From a virus: a stretch of 64,000 nt of DNA. The stretch covers positions 1-64,000 of IMG/VR virus record IMGVR_UViG_3300020220_000032. The stretch is one strand, 5' to 3'. Numbering within the stretch: position 1 is the first letter of the stretch; each line of letters begins with the position of its first letter. Position numbers and translations under genes: made by a program. Of the stretch, positions 16,443 through 27,200 are shown one piece after another. Under the pieces are notes generated by a model. That model was given only the letters and a program-made list of their open reading frames with translations. It had not been told where the DNA came from and searched no databases.

Positions 16443-16865
16443 TTACCAATTATACACTCTAACTAAAAATATCTTAACAACACGGAAACCTTCTTTATTT
16501 TTAAGAAGTGCACAATTACGGTATCTTTCCCATTCAATAGGATATTTTTTATCAAGTATACCATTATTCAAATTCATTATCAATTCATTTAGAGCATTTA
16601 TTGTGTATATCGTATTTGTTTCTCGTTTTTGATGAACCATTATTGAATTTGGGAGAAATTTTTTGTAACTATCCATTATGACATTATACGAAAGTATTAC
16701 ATCTTCTTTTGTATCAAAAGACTTAAAATGAAATACTTTGTTGTTTAATATAGAAAAATTTTCTTTTATATTATCCAAAGTTTCTTGAACTTGGTATTTT
16801 CTTGCAAAAGTACATACAAGCTGTGTCTTCAATAATTTTCTCTCATTTTTTGTAAATTTCCGCAC
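16443..16865 (-). CDS. Unknown phage protein
   Basis: 140 residues from a GTG at 16865. The text TINALNELI and YPIEWERYRNCALL near the C-terminus reminds me of an uncharacterised T4-like family, but no function follows. The octamer at 16871-16878 ends only 5 bp upstream of the GTG and no Shine-Dalgarno is present, so either the mRNA is leaderless or translation starts further in. Lies between the polymerase-like gene and the packaged-protein cassette. Confidence 0.6.
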   Translation of the reverse strand: MRKFTKNERKLLKTQLVCTFARKYQVQETLDNIKENFSILNNKVFHFKSFDTKEDVILSYNVIMDSYKKFLPNSIMVHQKRETNTIYTINALNELIMNLNNGILDKKYPIEWERYRNCALLKNKEGFRVVKIFLVRVYNW

Positions 16866-16870
16866 TTAAT

Positions 16871-16878
16871 ATAAATAT
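16871..16878 (-). promoter_or_regulatory. Promoter-like octamer ATATTTAT next to a start codon
   Basis: Minus-strand ACATATTTATATTAAGTG. The gap to the GTG is 5 bp, implying a leaderless transcript if this is the -10 element. Confidence 0.5.
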
Positions 16879-16882
16879 GTTC

Positions 16883-18097
16883 CTAAATTTGTTTAATGTT
16901 ACCAAAATCCTCGCCAACATAAATTTTTATTGACATATTATCTGTCTCAAATGCAGACTGCAGAGTGTCAATTAAATCCATTTCATCTGGATGAATATCA
17001 AAAACAAAAGCATCATAAAGATACATCATAAACACAGACTTCTTATTTTGTAAATGTGGTAAAATACTTTTTATCTTACGGACATTGTATTCGGTTTCCA
17101 ATGATTGAAGAACATAATTGAATACTTTATTAGGTGTTGCATCTTGAATATCTCTGAAATTCTTTTCGTAAAACCAAGACTTTACCATGCCATCGGTTTC
17201 ATATAAGGAATACATTTCATCTATGAGTGCCTGAACTGATCTAAAGAAAGTGTGGTTCATAAATTCAGGCGTAATTGTTCCATATATGTTTTGAAATACT
17301 TTTGATTTGAATTGGTCATAGTCCATGTCCATATCCAAATCACTCTGTATCTGCTCATACGGATGATATTCAAATTGATAATCCAATATCTTAGCAAGTA
17401 GTTTTATATGGAACGCATCATAATCAAATTGAACTATCTTACCGCCTTCAAATCTTGAACTAATTTTATCTCTACTGCCGTCTTTCTTATTCATTGCAGA
17501 GAAATTAAAACCATCCCAAGCATTACTCGGTCTACCTGTTGCAGTATACCACATATAATTTTGTTTCTTCGTTTCATCGCCAACAAGAATATCATTCTTT
17601 TCTATTTCATGGAATACATTTATGAAATCATTACAGTAATCTATACAACTCTGTTCAATTGGGTTTTCTGTATAAACTCTCATAACATATTTTGCAATCT
17701 TTCTTGCCCATTCCAATTGTTTTGAAAGTGGTATGACATGACCTAAATCTTCTATTTTGTAAAATTTATTGGCGAGCGTTTCCATACCCTTCGGATAAAA
17801 TTCTTTTGGATTGATATAGTCTGATGTATAATAATGTACATATGAATTTAGATCGATACCATCATTGAAACCGTTATATGCCAATGCTTTCTTATTGAAT
17901 ACAAGTGTTTTTGGATGCAATTTTATTTCATTTAACTTAATGTCTGTATCTACTTCATCTGGATGTGTAAAATTTATGTATTGTTCTTCCCCATCGGTAA
18001 ATAGAAAATACATACCAATAATGCCAACTGCAGACGGGTGTTTGTTTGGATTGCTTGTAATTGGAATGCAAACCGAAGGTTTTTCTTGAAATGTCAT
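16883..18097 (-). CDS. Minimal family A DNA-polymerase-like protein
   Basis: 404 residues with the ordered motifs of the Pol I polymerase domain: YTATGRPS at 184-191 (as TGR-S before motif A), motif A VQFDYDAFHIKLLA with D225, motif B K264-x3-F268-x3-Y272-G273 (spacing as in Pol I K758/F762/Y766), the N-x3-Q element at N327/Q331, and motif C MYLYDAFVFD with D362. Both catalytic aspartates are kept; the motif A Glu is His and the motif C Glu is Ala. No 3'-5' or 5'-3' exonuclease domain is present. It follows the baseplate genes and precedes small genes. It could be a repair or specialised polymerase. Homology is inferred by motif reading only. Confidence 0.7.
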   Translation of the reverse strand: MTFQEKPSVCIPITSNPNKHPSAVGIIGMYFLFTDGEEQYINFTHPDEVDTDIKLNEIKLHPKTLVFNKKALAYNGFNDGIDLNSYVHYYTSDYINPKEFYPKGMETLANKFYKIEDLGHVIPLSKQLEWARKIAKYVMRVYTENPIEQSCIDYCNDFINVFHEIEKNDILVGDETKKQNYMWYTATGRPSNAWDGFNFSAMNKKDGSRDKISSRFEGGKIVQFDYDAFHIKLLAKILDYQFEYHPYEQIQSDLDMDMDYDQFKSKVFQNIYGTITPEFMNHTFFRSVQALIDEMYSLYETDGMVKSWFYEKNFRDIQDATPNKVFNYVLQSLETEYNVRKIKSILPHLQNKKSVFMMYLYDAFVFDIHPDEMDLIDTLQSAFETDNMSIKIYVGEDFGNIKQI

Positions 18098-18112
18098 AAT
18101 AAAGTTTGTATA

Positions 18113-18799
18113 TTAACAGTTAATACATGGTCGTGGATTGAATTGACCATCATATTTACTAAATTCTCTATAATTGTGCAATAGTTCTGCTAATATACGA
18201 AATTTTTTTGAATGCCGCAAAACAATTCTTCTATTGGTATCAACTACTCCAGGAGTAACTAATATATCATTTTTATAGACATCGTATTCAGGACCGGATA
18301 GTTTCCATGGAATAGCTATTAAACCATAAAGAAATTGGTTTATTCCACCATTTTTTGTGTTGTAAGTGGATGCCTGTTCTTGATCAATCTCATATAAAAC
18401 TCTATCTTTCTCGTTTCTTTTATACACAAAAAATCTTTGTATAACACCCGCTTCCAACTCTTTTGTAGTTGGCCTTCTTTTAACAACAGATGGAGACCTG
18501 TATCTATAAAACTGTGTGTTTGTTCCCAACAGTTTTCTTTTTTCTCCGTTTGAAAACACAGTAAAATGTTTTAGATCAAGATACTTGAAATAACTAGCAT
18601 TACCTTCTTTATATCTAATCAATCTTTTTGATTTAACAGGATCCCAATCTCTTTCTGTATATTTTTCACCTGTGGAATACTGATGATAATAACCACTATA
18701 TTCTTTCCAATCATCAAGATACATCAATTCCTGTCCTTTGGTAAATAAGTTTTTAGTAATTTGATTTTCAGAATAAAATATCTTTTTTCTTGTTGCCAT
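18113..18799 (-). CDS. Conserved virion-associated protein of T4-like phages, function unknown
   Basis: 228 residues from the ATG at 18799 (GGAG, 6-nt spacer). The frame stays open further upstream but would overlap the hub-like gene, so this start is preferred. MATRKKIFYSENQITKNLFT followed by SGYYHQYSTGEKYT and later QRFFVYKRN and EIDQEQ matches an uncharacterised family I recall beside baseplate genes in marine T4-like phages. The C-terminus ends in a CINC cysteine pair. Probably structural or assembly-related. Confidence 0.6.
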   Translation of the reverse strand: MATRKKIFYSENQITKNLFTKGQELMYLDDWKEYSGYYHQYSTGEKYTERDWDPVKSKRLIRYKEGNASYFKYLDLKHFTVFSNGEKRKLLGTNTQFYRYRSPSVVKRRPTTKELEAGVIQRFFVYKRNEKDRVLYEIDQEQASTYNTKNGGINQFLYGLIAIPWKLSGPEYDVYKNDILVTPGVVDTNRRIVLRHSKKFRILAELLHNYREFSKYDGQFNPRPCINC

Positions 18800-18810
18800 T
18801 ACATACTCCG

Positions 18811-20808
18811 TTAAAGTGTTCCACTTCCGTCCATTTTCAATCTGGCTGCAGTATGTAATGTGGTTTCCCACATACCACCAGATATTTTATGTTCAATTTT
18901 TGTAATAACAAATACTAATTTATTATCAACATAAGTTTTCGGGACAAGATTTGTTGATATTACATCACCAAACCTAAATCCACTAACGCCATCTATCGTT
19001 ATAGAAAAATCAACTGGATATAATGCCATATTTAACCAATGTGCATTTCCAGGACTTGTGGACATTTTTTTTAATTTTGCCAAATTTCCTCTAAACGCCT
19101 CACACCATGCATCATTGAATCCTGTTTTTGAAAAATTTTCAACCGCCTTTACTAATTTTTGTTGAACTGCCGCTGCATCGCCTCCAGACGCTGCATCTGC
19201 CTTTACTTCTATATTTGCAGGTTTATTTGCACCACGAGCTTTAACATAAGCAGCCGCTGCCATTGGTGCAGGTGGTTTTGACGATATATTAACATTCTTT
19301 ATCAGTGGTCTATAAATATCTGCAGTAAATTTTAATGGTGTAACTTTATTCGTATGAGTTGATGATAAATTTGAATCTTCTATTGAAAGAATACACACTG
19401 CCAATTTACCATCAGCGTTTCCATCAAAATTGCTCGGTGGTTCGCATAAAACTGGTGATAATTGATACATTTCTCCAGAAGCAACATTTATTCTTTTCAA
19501 TAATGTTTCAAACCAATTTGTTAAGTTTTTATAGAAAACATTTGCAGAATTTTCTTGAATAAAATTTTTGAAAGTTTCTTTTATGTAGTCTGTTCCAATC
19601 AATATGCCGCCTATGTTTATGTCATTTCCATTGACAAATGCAGCATCTTTATACTGTGGTACACAGTCTCCGTATTTTCCCATAACAGCTGAATCAGGAA
19701 ATACAACATCAATTGGAAATGCAGACTGTATTGGTAATTTTTGTGTTATATTACCTTCAACCGCGACTTTGAATACTTTTCCCAAACCACCGCCGCCACC
19801 TTCAAATTTTTCTATTATCTTATTTGCGAAATCAACAAGACTATAAACATTCACATACCAAAATGGTTTAACAGCAGCTGATTCAGGCGGTGGTGGTGGT
19901 GGATCTGGGTTTTCAACTTCATCCTCCTCACCATCGGATTCTTGATACGGCCATGCAATTCCAACATAGTCTAACATTTTGCTAACCGTGTTACCAGCAG
20001 CAAGATCAAATACTTCTCCTGCAGCAGCAGGAACCCAAGTTGGTATACCAGCTCCACCTGATGAATCTGGCGGTGGAGTTGGCACATCTCCATCAGTTCC
20101 TGCTGCTCCCTCTTCTTTTCCAGTTCCTAAATCTGCATCAATAATAGATGCCAAATTATTTCCTTCAACAACAACTTTTGCTGGATCTGTTACTTCACCA
20201 GCAGCACCTTCCTCTGATTTTGTTGATTGATCTCCAGAAGCACCAACTGCAATAGTTGCGGCCGATACAATAGATATTGTTGCTGATAATGATAAGTCTA
20301 CATTGAATGACCAATTGAAATTACTTATTATTCCAGTAAATGCCTGTTTACAGGCAGGACCACCATAGCTCCATCCCCAAGACATTTTAACTTCTTTTCC
20401 TGGAACAAAATATGCACTATCAACCCCTTTCATAGAAAATCCACCAGCACTTATTTCCGGCCAAAATGAAAATGCAAAGTTTCCTCGTAAAAGAGATCCA
20501 ATTGTTCCATCATTAGTTACATCAATAGACGTTAATAAAGGAAATCTTGGCAAATTATTTGAGTTGTATAATTTTAATGCACCACTTTTATCACTCATAA
20601 CTCTGTCACCTGGAAATCCAAGAGGAATGCCCCCACCAACAACATGACCATATGCGGTTTTTCCATATGACCATTCTACTGCTTTTGTATTTTTTCCACC
20701 ACGAACTCTAGTTCCTACCTGTGTTGCTCTAGCAGCCAATTCACCCTTTACACTTCCACCAACATTATGATAAAAGGGATTATCATATCCACTACTCCAT
20801 TTTGGCAT
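18811..20808 (-). CDS. Baseplate hub-like protein
   Basis: 665 residues. N-terminal region with GKEVKMSWGWSYG and GIISNFNWSFNVDLSL (about 140-180), a flexible Gly/Pro/Glu-rich middle (about 190-320, including runs of six Pro), and a C-terminal domain ending VFVITKIEHKISGGMWETTL, the kind of barrel ending seen in gpD/gp27-type hub proteins. Placed between the gp53-like LysM protein and a conserved virion protein, which supports a baseplate role. The Pro-rich linker is unusual for a hub. Six bp separate it from the gp53-like gene. Confidence 0.65.
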   Translation of the reverse strand: MPKWSSGYDNPFYHNVGGSVKGELAARATQVGTRVRGGKNTKAVEWSYGKTAYGHVVGGGIPLGFPGDRVMSDKSGALKLYNSNNLPRFPLLTSIDVTNDGTIGSLLRGNFAFSFWPEISAGGFSMKGVDSAYFVPGKEVKMSWGWSYGGPACKQAFTGIISNFNWSFNVDLSLSATISIVSAATIAVGASGDQSTKSEEGAAGEVTDPAKVVVEGNNLASIIDADLGTGKEEGAAGTDGDVPTPPPDSSGGAGIPTWVPAAAGEVFDLAAGNTVSKMLDYVGIAWPYQESDGEEDEVENPDPPPPPPESAAVKPFWYVNVYSLVDFANKIIEKFEGGGGGLGKVFKVAVEGNITQKLPIQSAFPIDVVFPDSAVMGKYGDCVPQYKDAAFVNGNDINIGGILIGTDYIKETFKNFIQENSANVFYKNLTNWFETLLKRINVASGEMYQLSPVLCEPPSNFDGNADGKLAVCILSIEDSNLSSTHTNKVTPLKFTADIYRPLIKNVNISSKPPAPMAAAAYVKARGANKPANIEVKADAASGGDAAAVQQKLVKAVENFSKTGFNDAWCEAFRGNLAKLKKMSTSPGNAHWLNMALYPVDFSITIDGVSGFRFGDVISTNLVPKTYVDNKLVFVITKIEHKISGGMWETTLHTAARLKMDGSGTL

Positions 20809-20814
20809 AAAATA

Positions 20815-21150
20815 TTATCTCCAATTATTGTAACCATCTAATAAGGAAGCTATACCGGTATCTTCTTGATAATACGGTATTCTTATCACTAATCCAGCAG
20901 GAACATCAAGACTACCTTTACCTAAATTATTTGCCTTAGCAATAACAAACCACAATGATTCATCATTATAGTATTCTTTTGCCAATATATCCAATCTGTC
21001 ACCTTCTTGTGAAAGAATTTGTGTATCTTCCGCTTTATTAAAATTTGGATAAAAAACAGTAGATAGTCTTCTGACGAATTTATTTATTCCGTCAGATTCT
21101 ATCTTTCTAGCATTTTGAACAATATATGTTCCACCATATCTTTTTGACAT
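20815..21150 (-). CDS. LysM-domain baseplate wedge protein (T4 gp53-like)
   Basis: 111 residues. The C-terminal two thirds form a LysM domain: LSQEGDRLDILAKEYYNDES, then LWFVIAKANN and VPAGLVIRIP. In T4, gp53 holds wedges together through a LysM-like fold. The N-terminus RYGGTYIVQNARKIESDGIN is a short arm. It starts a unit (octamer 36 bp upstream) following the giant baseplate gene. Confidence 0.85.
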   Translation of the reverse strand: MSKRYGGTYIVQNARKIESDGINKFVRRLSTVFYPNFNKAEDTQILSQEGDRLDILAKEYYNDESLWFVIAKANNLGKGSLDVPAGLVIRIPYYQEDTGIASLLDGYNNWR

Positions 21151-21186
21151 AATTCCTCTTATGTAAATGATTTCAATATCACTTTA

Positions 21187-21194
21187 ATAAATAT
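21187..21194 (-). promoter_or_regulatory. Promoter-like octamer ATATTTAT
   Basis: Minus-strand TAGATATTTATTAAAG, 36 bp upstream of the gp53-like ATG. Confidence 0.6.
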
Positions 21195-21215
21195 CTATAC
21201 TGTATTATTTACCAT

Positions 21216-21275
21216 TTATTTCTTCTTCTTTCCTTTCTTTTTCTTTTTGGAATTAGTAGCAGGAGTTTCAATTCA
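21216..21275 (-). other. In-frame UGA followed by an 18-codon lysine-rich extension
   Basis: The giant baseplate gene ends in TGA at 21275-21273. The same frame then stays open for 18 codons, IETPATNS followed by KKKKKGKKKK, and closes at TAA (21218-21216). Nine of the 18 codons are Lys. The extension looks like a natural C-terminal tail, so UGA readthrough, a recent nonsense mutation or a sequencing error are all possible. Confidence 0.6.
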
Positions 21276-24200
21276 TGGCGTGTTACCAACTTGTGCATTA
21301 GCAGCATTCGCTTGTTCTAAAGCATCCGCTTGTGTTTGATCCATAGCAGTCCCAGCAAGCATAGAATCTAATTGATCTGATGTATTACCAGACGGATATG
21401 TTCCTGGATCTGGTACATTTATAGGTTCTTCTGGTCTTGCCAAACTAAATCCACCGGTATTTTGCTGTTGACCAGTTAAATTTGGAACCAAATTCTGTGC
21501 ACTAACATCAGGATTTGTTCCTGTTGCAGCCGGAAGGTTTGCATTAGGAGTTCCTGTTTGTGGAACATTTGTTGAACCACCATTTTGTTGATTTGCGGCA
21601 TCGCCTGTTCTTACTTCTTCTTTCGCAACAAAACCAACATCGCCTATTGTATCTTTTTGAGTATCTTCTCTTGCTGTTTCATCAACAACTGGAATTTGTG
21701 TTTCTGTTTCTGGCATTGGTGATGACAATTGAGTATCATCCAATTCAGGAACACTCTGTAAATCTTCTGATGCATCAAAAGCTCTGAAGTAATTTACTTT
21801 GTTTGCCGCCTTCGGTAAAAGTCCTGTTTCCAGTGTAGCATCACTATCATCATATAGTGAATACATAACACCATTATATTCTGGTCTGTAAACACCAACC
21901 GGAGTAAATCCAACAGAAACTTCTATTGTTTTTGGTAATTGTAAAACGCCAGGATTTGATAAATTCAAATTACCGGCTTTAACATTTGATTTTCTATCGC
22001 CTTCAAGGTGTGCAGTTTCCCATGTAGTTCCAACATTGTCAAAACTATATGATAATGAACTTATGAAACCTGGCATTTTTCTATACAAATGACCTATATT
22101 CAAACGAATCATAGGTCCACGAATTAGTCCACCCTTTGTATATTCGGGTGCAGTCCATGACGATAAAAAGTTCAATTTACGCCACGATGCTTTCATTTCA
22201 TCGCGAGATCCAATATGAACAACAAATCCAAAATTTATATTTCTTTCATATCCATCATAAACATAGAGTGGATCTCCTCTACCCATATATTTTACAGGAT
22301 TCCATTTTGGATTATGACTTTCATTTATATTATTAAAAGTTGCTCTAAATGCTATTATTTCTGCAGGACGATTTACTCCACCGGATGCAATTTTCAAACC
22401 GGTGAAATAAAATTCAATCATATCATTTGTACCTGGAATAGATTCATTATTATATTTTCCCTTTTCATATACCAAATCGGTTGTTATATTTTTTGATACT
22501 TTTCTGTAATCCAATATGTTTATCCTATCTCCTCTGAATTGACGACCTGGTTTTAATTTTGCTATTCCAGATTGTGTTTTTGAATCTTTAACATAAAGCA
22601 AATTTGTAATTGCCGGTATATTTCTTTGAGAACCTGGTTCACCATGTGCACCCAAACCGAAATACTTTTCCAAATTTCTAGAGTGAAATTTAGCAAATCT
22701 TGGATCAGATACAAAGTATTCTTTATCTGCTGTATCTGGAACAGTTGTTACTTGACCGTCTGATCCTGTAACTTGGCTTGCTGATCCACCGGCATATACA
22801 TCCCATCTAAAATCATTATATTTTCTAAATCTGTTTGGAACACTTGGATCTGCTTTTTTCAAATTACTATATGTTGCAGTTAAATACTTTTTTAATGGAT
22901 TTAATTCATCCGGAGATGATTGATTTATTTTTTCATTAGGAATAGTTGCAACACCTGCATTTACAAAATCTGTTCTACGAACTCTATCTACTATTGTTCT
23001 TCTTGAAGGATCGTAAGGATCCAATTGTTTAATTCTTTGTATAGACTGATTTTGTAATTTTATAGGACTTGGTAAAATAGTTGATGGCGAAGAAGATTCT
23101 TCTAACGGTCCATTTAATATCTCTGATAATTTTCTTATTGAACCAAAAACCTTTTTATCCGTTTCAATAAAATCATTTACTATTTCTTGCGAGTATGTAT
23201 TACTATCCTCACCAGTAAAATCTGTATAACTATAATACTGATTTCTTCTGGCGGTTAAAGGAAATTTTGGATTTTTACCGCTTGTTATACTCCAAGGTGG
23301 TGCAGTGTATGCACTTGTTGGTGTGCTCGTTGATGGTCCACCTGTTGGTGAAGTTGCTGCTGGAGCGCCATTTGTTGGTGGTGTTCCAGTAGTTGATACA
23401 GTAGCACCTGCACCTGGAGGTGGAGTTGTTGTGCTTGGAGCAGTTGGACCATATTCTGACGGTGCAGCAGCAGTATTAACTATATCTGATTCAGGAAGAA
23501 GTGGACTTGTGCTATAATAAACTAAATGTGGATGTCTTGATTTTCTTATTGTAGTTCCACCAATTCCTAATGGAGCATTGGGTCCTCCAAAATTACTAGA
23601 TATTCTGCCTATGTTTGGTTCTAATGAATTATCCCGTGATACATTTGTCACCGGTTGAAAGGAATTTGGTAATAATTCTTTCATCAAACCGATCAATCTG
23701 TTGTAGTCTGTTTGATCACCGTCACCGTCTGGTGTTTCTAATGATTTCCAAATATCAGATGTTGGATCCGGCCAAGACTTATATTCACGAATTTTTGTTG
23801 TATCTTCATATTTGTTTAATTGAGCAGAATCAATTGCACCCAAAATACTATGTCTTGGTATTCTCAAACCAATTGGTGATCCACCAACATTTGCAATCAA
23901 AGCAAGTGGATTGTATATTTGTGTTGGAGACATACCTAATGTTGTAATTGATGAAAGTGTGTCTATAATGCCTTGAGAAGGTCTAGTATCTACGCTTGGA
24001 TTCATCAATTGTAAACCGACTTGTTTTGCAAGAAATAACAATCCTTTTGCAGATAATAAAAACTTACCTATACGGAAAACATCCTGAACTATTCTTTCCG
24101 CAGCAGTAACCGCACCACCCCTAACGAGACCTTCATCAAATCCTATTCCAAATCCCCATCGTTGTCCTATATCTCTTAAAACATATGGTTGATCAAAACC

Positions 24201-27200
24201 AAAATCTTTATTGTATGAATCATCCCTTAAATTAAATTTAGTATATTGAACATCAAGTGGTGTTGGTGATTTTTTTGTAATTGCCCATTTTGCCAAATAA
24301 CCTTTACTTTCCGTAACATCTTTCATTGTTTTTGCATACGGGTTGCCATAATAACTCGGTTCAGCATTAACTTTTGAGTCAGGAACTTGATTTGTTAGTG
24401 ATGCTAGAACACCAGCGGATGACCATGACTTTTTAGCAAAAGTTACAGGTGCATATTTTTCTCTATCGGATATTGATATTCCACCGGCTGATCTTTTAAT
24501 TTCTAATCCTGTTCTAGATCCTGGATCAGAATTGTAAACTAATTCTGGTTTTATTATTGGATAAAGCGTCTCTGCAAAAGAGTTCATCTTAACCATAAAT
24601 CCACTTTTTTCAAATGGAGTAAAACCAAAGAAATTAGTTGTAGGTTTATCATTTACAGGTGATTTATTAGGACCACTTTCCGTTGATAATGATGAATAAC
24701 CCGAAGAAAGTTGTGTATTTGCCTTATTATCAAAAAATGTTACAAACCCTGCATCCGCAGTTGTGTTACGACCTACACCATTTGGATTTGGTATACTATT
24801 TCTTACAATTGGTCCTATTCCAAAATACTTAACATTTGGTGCCTCAGACCTAGCACCTTTCCAATTATAGTTTCCAAAATCTGGAGTATAAAATGTTTGA
24901 TATAAAGCACTTAATGTTTTGAAACCCTGACCAGCTTCATCTGTAATATAATCAACATTTGGTGCTTCAGATCTACCACCTTTCCAAGTAAACAAACTAC
25001 TTTCGGAATTATATTTACTTTCAAGTAATGGTGGAAACAGTCCAAATCCAGGTGCATTTTGATTTACAAAATAATCAACTGCAGGAGCATTGCTTCTTGC
25101 TCCCTTAAATGTAAATTGTGATATGTCTTGGGTATATTCGGATGCAAGTGGTGCAGCAAAAGTTGTAAAACCACCACCTTGATCATTAACCAAAAAATTT
25201 ACTGCGGGAGCAGCATCTCTACCACCTTTCCACGTAAATTCACTAATATCTTCGGTGTATTCACTTTCAAGTTTTGGGGCTTTTAATGTAAAACCTTTGT
25301 TGTAACTATCGGGAAAATAGTTCACCGGAATAGGTTGGCTACCCTTAAAAGTAAATTTTGAAATATCTTTTTTATATTCGGACTCTAATGCCTTTGGGAA
25401 TTTTGTAAAACCAGGTGCACTTTCATTTCCAAAAAAATCAACAGTCTTTGCGGCATCTCTGCCTCCATTCCAATCGAACTCTGATGAATCTTTTACATAT
25501 TTTGTTTGTAATTTTTCAGCTTTTCTATGAAATCCAGCAGTTGTAAATTTTCCAGCTTTATCAAAATAATTTACTTCCGGTGCAGAACCAGGACCGCCAT
25601 CCCAATCAAATTCAGAAGATTCTTTTATGTATTTTGTATCAAGTTTTTCAGCTAAACGATGGAATCCTTTTGTGGTAAATTTACCACCTATATCGAAATA
25701 GTTTACTTCTGGTGCAGAACTACGACCACCATCCCAATCAAATTCAGAAGATTCTTTTATGTATTTTGTATCAAACTTTTGAGCTAATCTATGGAATCCA
25801 ATAGTCGTAAATTTACCAGGCAAATCAAAATAATTAACTTCTGGAGATTGACTTCTTCCACCATCCCAATCAAATTCAGAAGATTCTTTTATGTATTTTG
25901 TATCAAACTTTTGTGCAAAAGTATGAAAACCTACGGTGGAATGTCTACTATTTAGGTCAAAATAGTTTACAGCAGGAGCATCTAATCTAAATCCATCCCA
26001 ATCAAATTCAGAAGATTCTTTTATGTATTTTGTATCAAACTTTTGTGCAAAAGTATGAAAACCAACTGTTGTATTTTTTCCAGTTAAATCAAAATAATTT
26101 ATTGCAGGAGCATCTGATCTAAATCCATCCCAATTAAATTGAGAAGAATCCTTTATGTATTTTGATATTTGAAATTGAGTAAATGTATTAAAACCTTCTG
26201 TTGTGTGTTGTTTCAATAAATCTAAATAATTTACAGCAGGTGCCTGACTTCTATCACCATTCCAATCATATATTGAAGACTCTGGAATATATTTGGTTAT
26301 ACCTAATTGAGAAAATTTGTGAAAACCCTCTGTTGTATTTTTTACAGTCAAATCAAAATAATTTACAGTTGGTGCATTATCTCTAGTTCCATCCCAATCA
26401 TATATTGAAGAATCTGGAATATATTTTGTTTCCAATGATTGTGCAAGTATATGAAAACCCACATTTGTATTTTTTGTAGTTAAATCAAAATAGTTTACGG
26501 CAGGTGCAGTAGTTCTGTCTCCATCCCAATCATAGATAGAAGTTTCTGGAATATATTTTGAATCATACAATTGAGCAAATGTTTGAAAACCAGCATTTGT
26601 ATTTTGTGATGTCAAATCAAAATAATTTATTGCAGGTGCTGATCCTCTATCCCCATCCCAATCATGTATAGAAGTTTCTGGAATATATTTTGAATCATAC
26701 AATTGAGCAAATGTATGAAATCCAGTATTAGTATTTTGCCCCTCTCTATCAAAATAGTTTACAGCAGGTGCACTTGTGACTACCCCTTTCCAAGTAAAAT
26801 CTGATGAATCTGCAATATATTTTGAATCATACAATTGAGCAAGTCTACCGAATCCAAGTGTTGTATATTTGTTTGTAATATCAAAATAATTTACTTCTGG
26901 AGAACTTGCACCATTTCCATCCCAATCGTGAACCGAAGATTCCATGATATATTTTGTATCATACAATTGTGGAAATCTATTAAATCCAGATGTTGTATTT
27001 AATTTTTTTATATCAAAGAAATCTACTTCAGGAGCACTATCAGATTTTCCAGTCCAAGCAAATATAGAACTATCTGGTTTATATTCTGTCTCATACTGTA
27101 ATGCAAAAGTTGTAAAACCACTAGTTGTAAACTTTGAATTTTGATCAAAGAAATCTGTTTGTGGTATATTTGCAAAACTAAACTTTGAAGAATTTGGAAT

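Noticed and set aside
21273-21275. Global recoding of UGA to an amino acid
   Set aside because: Other genes end normally at UGA, including ATGA overlaps at 55378-55381 and the stop at 47436, so recoding cannot be general.
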